From Streptomyces sp. NBC_01381 (GTDB lineage Bacteria > Actinomycetota > Actinomycetes > Streptomycetales > Streptomycetaceae), in assembly GCF_026340305.1 (NCBI RefSeq), contig NZ_JAPEPI010000002.1, forward strand, positions 2,356,001 to 2,420,000: 64,000 nucleotides of DNA, written 5' to 3'. This document shows positions 15,324 to 24,266 of this stretch, piece after piece. Numbering within the stretch: the stretch's first letter is position 1; every line of letters begins with the position of its first letter. The position numbers and the translations under genes were made by a program. The notes under the pieces are model-generated. The model did no database searches. It had not been told where the DNA came from and saw nothing but the letters and a program-made list of their open reading frames with translations.

Positions 15324-16364
15324 TCAGAGAAGCGTGAGCTGGGTGCCTCCGGGTGCGGGCGCCGGTTCGGCCTCTTCGGATACGCGGATACGGCGGGCGG
15401 CGCCCGCGCGCGCCGGGCCGATGCCGAACTCCTCGGCCAGTTCGTGCACTTGCCGGGTGATCCGGCGCTGGTACCACTTGGGTGCGTAGGCGCCCTCCGC
15501 GTACAGCCGTTCGTAGCGGCGCACGAGATACGGATGGTGCTTGGCGACCCACTCCATGAACCACTCGCGCGCTCCGGGCCGCAGATGCAGCACGAGCGGC
15601 GTCACGGAGTTCGCCCCTGAGGCGGCGATGGCCCGCACGGTCGCCCGCAGCTGCTCGGGCCGGTCCCCGAGGAACGGAATGACCGGCGCCATCAGCACCC
15701 CGCATCCGATGCCGTGCTCGGTCAGCGTCCGTACGACGTCGAGCCGCCGCTCCGGGGCGGGCGTGCCCGGCTCGACGGTGCGCCACAGCTCGTGCTCGAC
15801 GAAGCCGACGGACACGGAGATCCCGACGTCGGTGACGGCGGCGGCCTGCCGCAGCAGCTCCAGATCCCGCAGGATCAGCGTGCCCTTGGTGAGGATGGAG
15901 AAGGGATTCGCGTGATCCCGCAGCGCCGCGATGATCCCGGGCATGAGCCCGTACCGCCCCTCGGCGCGCTGATAGCAGTCCACGTTGGTGCCCATCGCGA
16001 TGTGCTGCCCCTGCCAGTGCCGCGAGGCAAGCTGGCGGCGCAGCAGATCGGGGGCGTTCACCTTGACGACGATCTGGCTGTCGAAGCCGAGCCCGGTGTC
16101 CAGGTCGAGGTAGCTGTGCGTCTTGCGCGCGAAGCAGTAGACGCACGCGTGCGTGCACCCCCGATATGGATTGACCGTCCACTCGAACGGCATCCGGGAC
16201 GCCCCCGGCACCCGGTTCACGATCGTCTTGGCCCGAATCTCGTGAAACGTGATCCCTCTGAACTCAGGTGTGTCGAAGGTCCTGGTGGTAACCGCGTCCG
16301 CGCCGAACAGCGCGGCATCCGCGACCCCCCGTGACGGCCCGTCGGCGAGGTTCTCCCAGCGCAT
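15324..16364 (-). CDS. Rv2578c-family radical SAM protein (SplB-like)
   Basis: A 346-residue radical SAM protein. The 4Fe-4S cluster motif C-x3-C-x2-C is at Cys70, Cys74, Cys77 ('RGCTHACVYCFAR'). 'QIVVKVNAPDLLRRQL', 'IAMGTNVDCYQRAEG' and 'FSILTKGTLILRDLELL' match the spore-photoproduct-lyase-like Rv2578c group. The reaction is unknown; the family resembles DNA photoproduct repair enzymes. ATG 16364 is fixed by a strong GAGGAGG. A GAAC-N4-GTTC SOS box lies 33 bp upstream, so induction by DNA damage through LexA is likely and supports a repair role. The C-terminal ~20 residues are a poorly conserved tail. Confidence 0.88.
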   Translation of the reverse strand: MRWENLADGPSRGVADAALFGADAVTTRTFDTPEFRGITFHEIRAKTIVNRVPGASRMPFEWTVNPYRGCTHACVYCFARKTHSYLDLDTGLGFDSQIVVKVNAPDLLRRQLASRHWQGQHIAMGTNVDCYQRAEGRYGLMPGIIAALRDHANPFSILTKGTLILRDLELLRQAAAVTDVGISVSVGFVEHELWRTVEPGTPAPERRLDVVRTLTEHGIGCGVLMAPVIPFLGDRPEQLRATVRAIAASGANSVTPLVLHLRPGAREWFMEWVAKHHPYLVRRYERLYAEGAYAPKWYQRRITRQVHELAEEFGIGPARAGAARRIRVSEEAEPAPAPGGTQLTLL

Positions 16365-16396
16365 GACGCCTCCTCGGTAGCACTGGCCACACAATA

Positions 16397-16408
16397 GAAC
16401 ACATGTTC
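16397..16408 (-). promoter_or_regulatory. LexA (SOS) box upstream of the radical SAM gene
   Basis: On the minus strand the site reads GAACATGTGTTC, an exact match to the Gram-positive/actinobacterial LexA box (GAAC-N4-GTTC, inner R/Y pattern satisfied). It is 33 bp upstream of the start codon, where LexA would block transcription. Confidence 0.7.
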
Positions 16409-16516
16409 CCTTGATCGTGCGACCGGATACCTAGCGGACCCCGATTTGGGGCCCCGGTGCGCAGAGTGGTTGGCTTTGGCGGAATCTCTGAGTCACCGAG
16501 TGCTGGAGGAAGTGCA

Positions 16517-16960
16517 ATGGCGCAGGTCGAGGCGACCACGGAGCGGGTCATCGTGGGTCGGCCGGAGGATGTCTTCGATGCGCTGGCCGACTACGACGGC
16601 ACGCGCGGGAAGATCCTTTCGGAGCGCTTCAGCGAGTACGAGGTGCGTGAGGGCGGGGACGGCGAGGGGACGCTCGTCCACTGGAAGCTGCAGGCCACCA
16701 GCAAGCGGATCCGGGACTGTCTGCTCGAGGTCAGTGAGCCGACCGACGGTGAGCTCGTCGAGAAGGACCGCAACTCCTCGATGGTCACCACCTGGACGGT
16801 CACCCCGGCGGGCGAGGGCAAGGCGCGCGTCGTCGTCTCCTCCGTCTGGAACGGCGCGGGCGGGATCGGCGGCTTCTTCGAGAAGACCTTCGCGCCCAAG
16901 GGGCTCGTGCGGATCTACGACGAGGTGCTCGCCAAGCTGGCGGCCGAGGTGGAGAAGTAG
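16517..16960 (+). CDS. SRPBCC-family (START-like) protein
   Basis: A 147-residue polyketide-cyclase/dehydrase-like helix-grip protein. An N-terminal strand 'VEATTERVIVGRPEDVFDALADYD' leads to beta strands around a cavity. A long C-terminal helix 'KGLVRIYDEVLAKLAAEVEK' closes it. Such proteins bind hydrophobic ligands; many Streptomyces copies are of unknown function. No catalytic residues can be assigned. The ATG at 16517 is supported by GGAGGA nine bases upstream; an upstream ATG at 16457 lacks this. It is transcribed divergently from the radical SAM gene, with the SOS box nearer the latter. Confidence 0.8.
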   Translation: MAQVEATTERVIVGRPEDVFDALADYDGTRGKILSERFSEYEVREGGDGEGTLVHWKLQATSKRIRDCLLEVSEPTDGELVEKDRNSSMVTTWTVTPAGEGKARVVVSSVWNGAGGIGGFFEKTFAPKGLVRIYDEVLAKLAAEVEK

Positions 16961-17180
16961 GTCTGGAAGCAGGTCTGAGCCTCAACTCCTGTAGCCCATA
17001 GGGGTTGTTGTCACGCTCACCGTTTCGAGTGGTTCTCCGTTCGGTGCGCTTGTACGCCGTAGGGCTCCCACCGGCGCTTACGTCTGCCGGGCCCCGTGCC
17101 GGGGCGGCTCGTCGCGCTTGCTCGCAGTTGTCGCGTAATGCGAGAAATGTGCGGCGCAAGCGTGACGAGGGGAGCAGAAC

Positions 17181-19589
17181 GTGGGCGGGACGACGCTGGT
17201 GAAGGGCGCCGGGCGGGGCGAGGCGGCGGGCCCGGAGGTGGCAGAGGCGCCACCATCGCCGCCGCCGTACGAATCCGCTTCGGGTGTGGAAGGGCTCAGC
17301 CCCGCCCGTGTCCGGATGGTGTTCGTCGGGCTGATGCTCGCGCTGCTGCTCGCCGCGCTGGAGCAGATGATCGTCGCCACCGCGCTCCCCAAGATCGTCG
17401 GCGAGCTGCACGGCCTGGACAAGATGTCCTGGGCGATCACCGCCTATCTGCTCACCTCGACGATCGGGCTTCCCATCTACGGGAAGCTCGGGGATCTCTT
17501 CGGGCGCAAGGGCGTCTTCCAGTTCGCGATCGTCATCTTCATCGTCGGGTCCGCGCTTGCCGGTTGGTCGCGGACCATGGATCAGCTCATCGCCTTCCGC
17601 GCCATCCAGGGCATCGGCGCCGGCGGCCTCATGATCGGCGTACAGGCGATCATCGCGGACATCGTGCCGCCCCGGGAACGCGGCCGCTACATGGGCCTGA
17701 TCGGCGCCGCGTTCGGCCTCGCCTCGGTCGCGGGACCGCTGCTCGGCGGGTTCTTCACCGACCACGTCACCTGGCGCTGGTGCTTCTACTTCAACGTGCC
17801 GTTCGGCCTCGTCACCCTCGCCGTCGTCACCCTCGTACTGAAGCTGCCCAAGCCCACCGCGAAGGCCAGACTCGACGTGCTCGGCGCGCTGTTGCTCGCC
17901 GCGGCCTCCACCTGCCTGGTGCTGCTCACCAGTTGGGGCGGGACCGAGTACGCGTGGGGGTCGAGGGTCATCCTGGGGCTCGGTGCCGGGGCACTCGTCT
18001 CGACCGTGCTCTTCCTCGTCGCCGAGCGCTTCGCGGCAGAACCGATCATTCCGCTGCGCCTGTTCCGTGATTCCGTCTTCAACATCACCGGTCTAGTAGG
18101 CATGGTGATCGGAGTCGCCCTCTTCGGAGCGGCCAGTTATCTGCCGACCTTCCTGCAGATGGTCGACGGCGCGACCGCCACCGAGTCCGGACTCCTCATG
18201 CTCCCGATGATGGGCGGCGTCGTCGGCGCCTCGATCCTCGCCGGGCAGCTCATCAGCCACACCGGGCGCTACAAGATCTATCCGATCCTCGGCGGGATCC
18301 TGTCGGTCGTGGGGATGTGGCTGCTCTCGCGGCTCGAAGCCGATACCTCCCGGCTGAACTACAGCATCTGGATGGCCGTGCTCGGCGCGGGCGTCGGCCT
18401 CGTCATGCCGGTGCTCATCCTCGCCGTGCAGAACGCCGTACGCCCCGCCGATCTCGGCACCGCCACCAGCGCCAACAACTACTTCCGGCAGATCGGCGGC
18501 AGCGTGGGCGCCGCGATCTTCGGCACCCTCTTCGCCGACCGGCTCGCGGACTCGCTCGCCGACCGCATCCCGGCCGGGGCGGGCCTTCCGGACCCCGAGT
18601 CCATCACCCCGCAGCTGGTGCACGCGATGCCCGCCCAGCTGCGCGAGGGCTACATCCAGGGCTACGCCGACGCGATGCCGCGCATCTTCCTCTACTTGGT
18701 GCCGGTGCTCGTCCTCGGCATGCTGATCGCCTTCTTCCTCAAGGAGACCCCCCTGTTGTCCAGCGCAGCGTCCCAGAACGCCCCCACGGCCGAGCCCACG
18801 TCCATCCCGCAGGCCCGCACCGCGTACGTCGCAGGGGTGCCCGTCTGCGGCACCGTGCAGCACCCGGACGGCACCGTCGTGCCCCGCGCCGCCCTGACCC
18901 TCATCGATGTCGGGGGCCGGCAGATCGGCCGGGGCGCGAGCGGCGAGGACGGGCGGTACGCGCTGTCCACGCCGGGCTCCGGATCGTTCGTCCTGATCGC
19001 CGCCGCGGGCGGTCACCAGCCGCAGGCGGTCACCGTCACCGTCGGCGAGCGCCCCGTGGAGCTCGACGTGGTGCTCGGCGGCGCGGGCCGGCTCGCGGGC
19101 AGCGTGCTCACCGCCGACGGGTCCCCGGTCAGGGACGCCGCGGTGACCCTCACCGACGTACGCGGCGAAGTCGTCGCCACCACCCGCAGCGGGCGCGAAG
19201 GGGGCTATGTCATCACGGAGTTGGTGGCGGGCGAGTACACCCTCGCCGCCAGCGCCCCCGCCTTCCGCCCGGCCGCCCTGCCCGTCACCGTGCAGGCCTC
19301 GCGCGAGACCCGCCAGGACGTGGAGCTCGCGGGCGGCGCGGTGCTGCGGGGGACCGTGCGGGCCGGCGGCGGGCGGCCCGTCGAGGACGCGCGCGTGACG
19401 CTCCTCGACGCGGCGGGGAACGTGGTGGACACCCTGACGACGAGGGAGGACGGCAGTTTCCGATTCATCGATCTGTCGTCCGGCGAGTACACGGTCATCG
19501 CCGCGGGGTACCCGCCGGTGGCCACCGTGCTGCAGGTCGCGGGCGGCGGACGTACGGAGCGGGATCTTCAGCTCGGGCACGAGGACTAG
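17181..19589 (+). CDS. MFS drug:H+ antiporter fused to three carboxypeptidase-regulatory-like repeats
   Basis: An 802-residue fusion. Residues ~45-520 are a DHA2-type major facilitator with about 14 membrane helices. The motif-A-like 'GKLGDLFGRKGVF' follows helix 2, and 'GAAFGLASVAGPLLGG' is the antiporter motif C. After a short linker, residues ~548-800 hold three beta-sandwich repeats of ~80 residues, each with a 'V.G.V...DG..V..A.VTL.D..G' start and 'G.Y....L..G.YTL.A' end, as in CarboxypepD_reg/Cna-B-like domains. The tail follows the last helix; whether it lies inside or outside depends on topology (cytoplasmic if 14 helices). GTG 17181 has GAGGGGAG upstream. Export of a lipophilic drug is likely; the tail's role is unknown. 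Confidence 0.9.
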   Translation: MGGTTLVKGAGRGEAAGPEVAEAPPSPPPYESASGVEGLSPARVRMVFVGLMLALLLAALEQMIVATALPKIVGELHGLDKMSWAITAYLLTSTIGLPIYGKLGDLFGRKGVFQFAIVIFIVGSALAGWSRTMDQLIAFRAIQGIGAGGLMIGVQAIIADIVPPRERGRYMGLIGAAFGLASVAGPLLGGFFTDHVTWRWCFYFNVPFGLVTLAVVTLVLKLPKPTAKARLDVLGALLLAAASTCLVLLTSWGGTEYAWGSRVILGLGAGALVSTVLFLVAERFAAEPIIPLRLFRDSVFNITGLVGMVIGVALFGAASYLPTFLQMVDGATATESGLLMLPMMGGVVGASILAGQLISHTGRYKIYPILGGILSVVGMWLLSRLEADTSRLNYSIWMAVLGAGVGLVMPVLILAVQNAVRPADLGTATSANNYFRQIGGSVGAAIFGTLFADRLADSLADRIPAGAGLPDPESITPQLVHAMPAQLREGYIQGYADAMPRIFLYLVPVLVLGMLIAFFLKETPLLSSAASQNAPTAEPTSIPQARTAYVAGVPVCGTVQHPDGTVVPRAALTLIDVGGRQIGRGASGEDGRYALSTPGSGSFVLIAAAGGHQPQAVTVTVGERPVELDVVLGGAGRLAGSVLTADGSPVRDAAVTLTDVRGEVVATTRSGREGGYVITELVAGEYTLAASAPAFRPAALPVTVQASRETRQDVELAGGAVLRGTVRAGGGRPVEDARVTLLDAAGNVVDTLTTREDGSFRFIDLSSGEYTVIAAGYPPVATVLQVAGGGRTERDLQLGHED

Positions 19590-19615
19590 GGGCCGTCCGG
19601 CGGAACGCGGCCCCA

Positions 19616-19644
19616 CCCGCGCCGGACGCGCGCTCCGGCGCGGG
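19616..19644 (+). terminator. Terminator after the MFS fusion gene
   Basis: CCCGCGCCGG (19616-19625) pairs perfectly with CCGGCGCGGG (19635-19644) across a 9-nt loop, 27 bp after the stop. A second hairpin (GGGGCCG/CGGCCCC, 19589-19614) precedes it. There is no U tract, but double GC hairpins are common terminators in Streptomyces. Confidence 0.6.
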
Positions 19645-19738
19645 CCAATTCCCCCATTGCGCCGCAAGGCAACCCGTGCCGGTCGTACGGTGGTTGGGGC
19701 GGCGCGGCTGCACGGTGTCGCCGGAAGGAGCGTTGGCC

Positions 19739-22165
19739 ATGGATCAGGGCACCCCGGGCGGGCCGATGGCGCGGCACGCCGTGGCCGGCCGGATCCCGCT
19801 CGCCGTGGTCGTCATCGACGCCGCGGGCCTCGTCTCCCACTGGAGCACCGGCGCACGGCGGCTGTTCGGATACGCGAAAGAAGACGCGGTGGGCGCCCCG
19901 GCGGGCGACCTGCTGCCGGTGGCCGGCGCGATCCCCGACGAACGCGAGCCGTACGGGACGTACGACGGTCTGGGCCCCGACCTGGAGACCTCCCTCGACG
20001 GGCGCATCTCCTATCCGGCCGCCGGGCGCGCGCGACTGTCCGTCCCGGGGCGTGAGCAGAGCCGCGTGGACGTCCTGTGGTGGGCGTACCCGCTCGTCGG
20101 CCCGAGCCCGGAGCGGCTGCTCGTCCTCGCGGCGGACGCCGACCGGCTCGTCGACGCGGACAGCCTCGAACCGGGCCAGGTGGAGCGGATAGCACCCGGT
20201 TTCGCCCTGCACACCGACTTCCCCGGAGCGGACGAGCTGGCGGGCCGGCTGCCCGAGATCCTGCCCAGCATGAGCGTCGGCGAGAGCTCCCGCATCGTCG
20301 CCCAGGTCCTCGAACTGGGCTATCCCGTCCTGGAGTTCAGCAAGCACGACCGGGTGCCCGTCACCCCGGACTGGGGCGTCGCCCGGCGCACCGAGCGCAA
20401 GGAGCGCAGGCGGCGCGAGAAGGAAGCGGTCGCCGCGGGCCGCATCCCGGTGCCGGACGCCGCGGACGAGGGCGAGGACATCGAATACGCCGCGGTGCGC
20501 GAGCGCCTGGAGTTCCTCAACGAGGTCAGCGGGCGTATCGGCTCCTCACTCGACCTCTCGCAGACGATCCTCGAAGTCAGCCGGGCCGTCGTGCCGCGCT
20601 TCACGGACGTCGCGGGCACCTATCTGCGCGAACAGGTCGTCGCGGGCGAGGGGTTCCCCGAAGGCCCGCCGGACGAGACCACGCTCTGGCACCGGGTCGC
20701 CGTGGAGCACACGGACGAGCCGGGCCGCTGGGACGATGTCGTACCGGTCGGCGAATCCATGCCCTTCCCGGCGCACACGCCGTTCTTCCAGTGCATGACC
20801 TCCGGCGATCCGGTCCTCGTGCCGCGCATCAGCGAGGAGATGGGCAACGCCATCGCCTCCCAGTTCGAGAAGCGCGACATCCGGCCGCTCATCAACCACC
20901 GCTCGATGCTCGTCGTACCGCTCAAGGCGCGCAACGTGGTCCTCGGGTTCATGATCCTGCTGCGCCACCGGGAGCGGCCCGTCTTCAACGACATGGACCG
21001 CGTCACCGGCGCCGAACTGGCCGCCCGCGCGGGCCTCGTGCTCGACAACGCCCGCATGTACACGTACCAGGAGAGCGTCGCCGACACGCTCCAGGACAGC
21101 ATGCTGCCGCACATCGAGCCGCGCATGACCGGCTGCGACATCGCCACGCGCTATCTGCCGGGCACGCTCCTCGGCCGGGTCGGCGGCGACTGGTTCGACT
21201 CCGTGAAACTACCCGGATCGCGGACCGCGCTCGTCGTGGGCGATGTGATGGGGCACGGCCTCAACTCGGCAGCGATGATGGGCCAGTTGCGCACCGCCGT
21301 GCAGACCATGGCCGCCCTCGACCTGCCGCCCGCGCAGCTCCTGCGCAACCTCGACGACCTGGCGCAGCGCCTCGGCGAACACTATCTCGCGACCTGTCTG
21401 TACGCGGTCTACGACCCGATCGCGGGGGAGTTGCAGCTGGCCAACGCCGGTCACATCCCGCCCGTCCTGGTCCGCGCCGCCGACGGCCGCAGCGAGCTCC
21501 TCGATCTGCCGACGGGGGCGCCCATCGGCGTGGGCGGCGTGCCGTTCGAGGCGGTCGGCGTGCGCGTGGCACCCGGCGACCGGCTCCTGATGTGCACCGA
21601 CGGCCTCGTCGAGGTGCGCGGCGAGGACATCGGCGTCGGCCTCGCCACCCTCACCGAGTCCGCGGCCCACCCCGCGGCCTCCATGGACGACGCCTGCGAC
21701 ACGATCATCCGGGCCCTGAACACGCGCGGCGGCCGCAAGGACGACGTGGCCCTCCTGATGGCCCGGCTGAACGGCGTCGCCGAACAGGACGTCGCCCGGT
21801 GGGGGCTCGCGCTCGACCCCAGCGAGGTGAGCCGGGCCCGCGAGCTGGTGCGCGGACAGCTGCGGGCCTGGTCCCGCGACGCCCTGATCGAGACGGCGGA
21901 GCTCCTGGTCAGCGAGCTGGTCACCAATGCCGTGCGGCACTCCCGCGGCGGCCGCGTCGAACTGCGCCTGGTCCGTTCCGGACCCACGCTGATCTGCGAG
22001 GTCGAGGACGACGACCACACCCTGCCCACGCTGCTCAACGCGGGCCCCGGCGACGAGTTCGGACGCGGTCTGCGGATCGTCAGCGTGCTCGCCAAGGAGT
22101 GGGGCACGAGCCGTACGAGCACCGGCAAGACGGTGTGGTTCGAGCTGGCGCCGCCCCGTCGGTGA
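19739..22165 (+). CDS. PAS-GAF-PP2C (SpoIIE-type) phosphatase with C-terminal ATPase domain
   Basis: An 808-residue cytoplasmic signalling protein. An N-terminal PAS-like domain (~15-105, 'VVVIDAAGLVSHWSTGARRLFGY') is followed by an Arg/Lys/Glu-rich linker (~220-245). A GAF domain (~255-440) and a SpoIIE/RsbU-type PP2C Ser/Thr phosphatase (~447-680, 'GRVGGDWFD', 'VVGDVMGHGLNSAAMM', 'CTDGLVEVRG', 'KDDVALLMARL') come next. A RsbW-like HATPase_c domain (~690-805, 'ELLVSELVTNAVRHS', 'GRGLRIVSVLA') ends the protein. It therefore combines the phosphatase and anti-sigma-kinase halves of a partner-switching system. Its anti-anti-sigma target is not encoded nearby. ATG 19739 is preceded by GGAAGGAG. 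Input signal is unknown. Confidence 0.9.
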   Translation: MDQGTPGGPMARHAVAGRIPLAVVVIDAAGLVSHWSTGARRLFGYAKEDAVGAPAGDLLPVAGAIPDEREPYGTYDGLGPDLETSLDGRISYPAAGRARLSVPGREQSRVDVLWWAYPLVGPSPERLLVLAADADRLVDADSLEPGQVERIAPGFALHTDFPGADELAGRLPEILPSMSVGESSRIVAQVLELGYPVLEFSKHDRVPVTPDWGVARRTERKERRRREKEAVAAGRIPVPDAADEGEDIEYAAVRERLEFLNEVSGRIGSSLDLSQTILEVSRAVVPRFTDVAGTYLREQVVAGEGFPEGPPDETTLWHRVAVEHTDEPGRWDDVVPVGESMPFPAHTPFFQCMTSGDPVLVPRISEEMGNAIASQFEKRDIRPLINHRSMLVVPLKARNVVLGFMILLRHRERPVFNDMDRVTGAELAARAGLVLDNARMYTYQESVADTLQDSMLPHIEPRMTGCDIATRYLPGTLLGRVGGDWFDSVKLPGSRTALVVGDVMGHGLNSAAMMGQLRTAVQTMAALDLPPAQLLRNLDDLAQRLGEHYLATCLYAVYDPIAGELQLANAGHIPPVLVRAADGRSELLDLPTGAPIGVGGVPFEAVGVRVAPGDRLLMCTDGLVEVRGEDIGVGLATLTESAAHPAASMDDACDTIIRALNTRGGRKDDVALLMARLNGVAEQDVARWGLALDPSEVSRARELVRGQLRAWSRDALIETAELLVSELVTNAVRHSRGGRVELRLVRSGPTLICEVEDDDHTLPTLLNAGPGDEFGRGLRIVSVLAKEWGTSRTSTGKTVWFELAPPRR

Positions 22166-22312
22166 GCCGGCTCCCCCGGGGGTGCGCCCGGCGGGAACAC
22201 ATCGAATGCGCGGTGAAGAACCGCGCGGGTGGCTTGTCCGCGCTCCCCGGGCGCGGTAGACCGATCTTGCCGTCGGATTCGGCGGCCGCCGTCGCATCCT
22301 GGGGAGCTGGGC

Positions 22313-23038
22313 ATGAGCGTCACGAGTCGGTACAAGGAGGCCTGGGAGGGGTTCTGGCGGGAGGCTCCGGACGAACAGGGAGCCGTCTTCTGGGACTCCG
22401 ATCCCGCGCTCGCCGTCGGCATCCATCTGGCCCTCTTCGAACCGCACATGGCGGCCATCGGCCTGCCCGTCGTGGACCTCGGCTGCGGGAACGGCACCCA
22501 GACCCGCTTCCTCGCCGACCGCTTCCCGCGCGTCATGGGCGCCGACCTGTCCGCCGCCGCCCTCGAACACGCCCGGCACGCCGACCCCGCGGGGCAGGCG
22601 GAGTTCCGGCAGATCGACGCGGCCGAGCAGGCAGAGGCCGAGCAGCTGCACGCGGAACTCGGCGATGTGAACGTCTATATGCGCGGCGTGCTCCACCAGT
22701 GCGAACCCGCCGACCGCCAGCCGCTCGTCGACGGGATCGCCGCACTGGTCGGCGAGCGCGGCAGAGCCTTCGTGGTCGAGCTCGCGGAGGCGGCGGGCCC
22801 CGTCCTCAAGGGCCTCGCCCAGAGCCCCGCGGGCCCGCCGCCCAAGCTCGCGCCGGTGTTCGCGCACGGCATCGCACCGGGCGAGGTCGCCGACGACGCC
22901 GTGCTCGCGTACATCGGGTCGGCGGGCCTCACCGTCCACGCCGAGGGCGAACTGCCGCTGATCACCACCGAGTTCACGCCGGACGGCACGCGGATCGAGC
23001 TGCCGTCGAGGTGGGTGGTGGTGGGGCGGGCCGAGTGA
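22313..23038 (+). CDS. Class I SAM-dependent methyltransferase
   Basis: A 241-residue methyltransferase with the SAM motif I 'VVDLGCGNGTQTRFLADRF' (residues ~50-70), motif II acidic 'GADLSAAALEHAR', and a later 'YMRGVLHQC' strand. It resembles small-molecule methyltransferases of the Methyltransf_25 type. The N-terminus ('YKEAWEGFWREAPDEQGAVFWDSDP') is family-specific. The substrate is not predictable, and no biosynthetic neighbours suggest one. The ATG at 22313 is preceded by GGGGAG. It faces a minus-strand membrane-protein gene, whose stop is 13 bp away. Confidence 0.8.
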   Translation: MSVTSRYKEAWEGFWREAPDEQGAVFWDSDPALAVGIHLALFEPHMAAIGLPVVDLGCGNGTQTRFLADRFPRVMGADLSAAALEHARHADPAGQAEFRQIDAAEQAEAEQLHAELGDVNVYMRGVLHQCEPADRQPLVDGIAALVGERGRAFVVELAEAAGPVLKGLAQSPAGPPPKLAPVFAHGIAPGEVADDAVLAYIGSAGLTVHAEGELPLITTEFTPDGTRIELPSRWVVVGRAE

Positions 23039-23051
23039 CGGGGGGACGACG

Positions 23052-24266
23052 TCACCTCCTGAGCGCGGGCACGGCGCGGCGCAGCCGGGTGGCGGCGGCG
23101 AGCAGTACCGCGAACAGCGGGGCGGCGAGCAGCGCGTACTGGAGCCCGGTCGGCGGAATCAGCAGCACCGCCCAGGAGGCCGGCGGCGCCGCGTCGTACG
23201 TCGACGCGTCCAACTCGTACCGCAGCGGGACCAGATACCCGACCGCCGCCCAGGTGAAGGCGAGCCAGCCGGTGAGCAGGGCGGTCAGCGGCGGGGAGCC
23301 GGTGTGTGGTGCGGACGCGCGCACCGCGTACGCGACGACCGCGCAGGTTGTGGCGAACACCAGCAGCGCGGTAAGTGAACTGTCCAGGAAGAACGGCCCG
23401 TTGTACGAGGGGAACTCGTCCTCGGGCACCTGCCCCGTGACGTCCGGCATGGCGTAGTACGGGCGCGGGCGGATGAGCGTCCCCACCAGGTACTCGACGC
23501 AGGTGCCGGGTTTTGGGTCATGGGCGCACCACGACTCCGCGGCGGGCCACACCGCACGCGCGGCGCCGATCGAGGTGAGCAGCCCCAGGGTGCCGGTCGC
23601 GCCGAGCCCGACGGCGGCGGCCGCCGCGATGCGGGACGGGAGGCCCGGCAATTCACCCTGGAGGGCGGGGAGTTGGTTGTGTCGCTCGCGGTTTCGCCTC
23701 CCGAGCCGGGTCAGGGCCACGGCCGCGCACGCGAACAGCGCCATCAGTACCGCATGGGCGGCTCCCTCGCGGGCGTCTTCGAGCAGCTCCTGGGCGCTCG
23801 TGCCACGGCCGGACGGGGTGAGGAGGAGATCCGGCAGGCGCAGGGCGGTCAGGGCAAGGAGATGGGCCTGCGGGGCGAAGGCCGTCAGCGCGAGGCAGAG
23901 GGCGAGGCAGCGCCGCCCCGCGTCTCCGCCGCCGATCCGCTCGGCCACCGCCCACGCCGTGGACAGCAGCATCCCGAGGAAGAGCGCGCACCACAGCGCT
24001 TCGTGGGCCAGGCCCGTGGCGCCGCTGCGTTCGCCGAGCAGGAGCGTGGGGGAGACGGTGAGCAGCCGCAGGATGCCCAGGGGCGACTCGTAGGGCAGCA
24101 CCCGCAGCGTCCACAGATCTCCGGAGTCGGCCCACCGGATCTGCGCGGGCAGCACGGCGAGCGCCTCGGCGATGAGCAGGCCCGCGGCGGCGGCGGTCAC
24201 GGGGTGACGGGCGAGGGCCCTGAGCGCCACGAGCGGCGGGCGGACCCCTGAAGCAGCCTCAGCCAT
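23052..24266 (-). CDS. Multi-pass membrane protein of unknown function
   Basis: A 404-residue protein with about eight to ten predicted hydrophobic segments and short Arg-rich cytoplasmic loops ('RLGRRNRERHNQ'). A likely extracytoplasmic loop holds two cysteines ('AAESWCAHDPKPGTCVEYLVG') that may form a disulfide. I recognise no family or catalytic motif. Its ATG shares one base with the stop of the 272-residue protein encoded just upstream (TGATG at 24264-24268), so the two are translationally coupled and probably act together at the membrane. Confidence 0.6.
   Translation of the reverse strand: MAEAASGVRPPLVALRALARHPVTAAAAGLLIAEALAVLPAQIRWADSGDLWTLRVLPYESPLGILRLLTVSPTLLLGERSGATGLAHEALWCALFLGMLLSTAWAVAERIGGGDAGRRCLALCLALTAFAPQAHLLALTALRLPDLLLTPSGRGTSAQELLEDAREGAAHAVLMALFACAAVALTRLGRRNRERHNQLPALQGELPGLPSRIAAAAAVGLGATGTLGLLTSIGAARAVWPAAESWCAHDPKPGTCVEYLVGTLIRPRPYYAMPDVTGQVPEDEFPSYNGPFFLDSSLTALLVFATTCAVVAYAVRASAPHTGSPPLTALLTGWLAFTWAAVGYLVPLRYELDASTYDAAPPASWAVLLIPPTGLQYALLAAPLFAVLLAAATRLRRAVPALRR

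Noticed and set aside
13336..15489. 717-codon plus-strand frame opposite the secreted aminopeptidase
   Set aside because: Antisense shadow with a Val/Arg/Gly-rich product and no motifs, whereas the minus-strand gene has signal peptide and catalytic triad.
20077..23457. 1126-codon open frame overlapping the PP2C phosphatase and methyltransferase genes
   Set aside because: The product is Arg/Pro/Gly-rich nonsense in an alternative frame of two recognisable genes.
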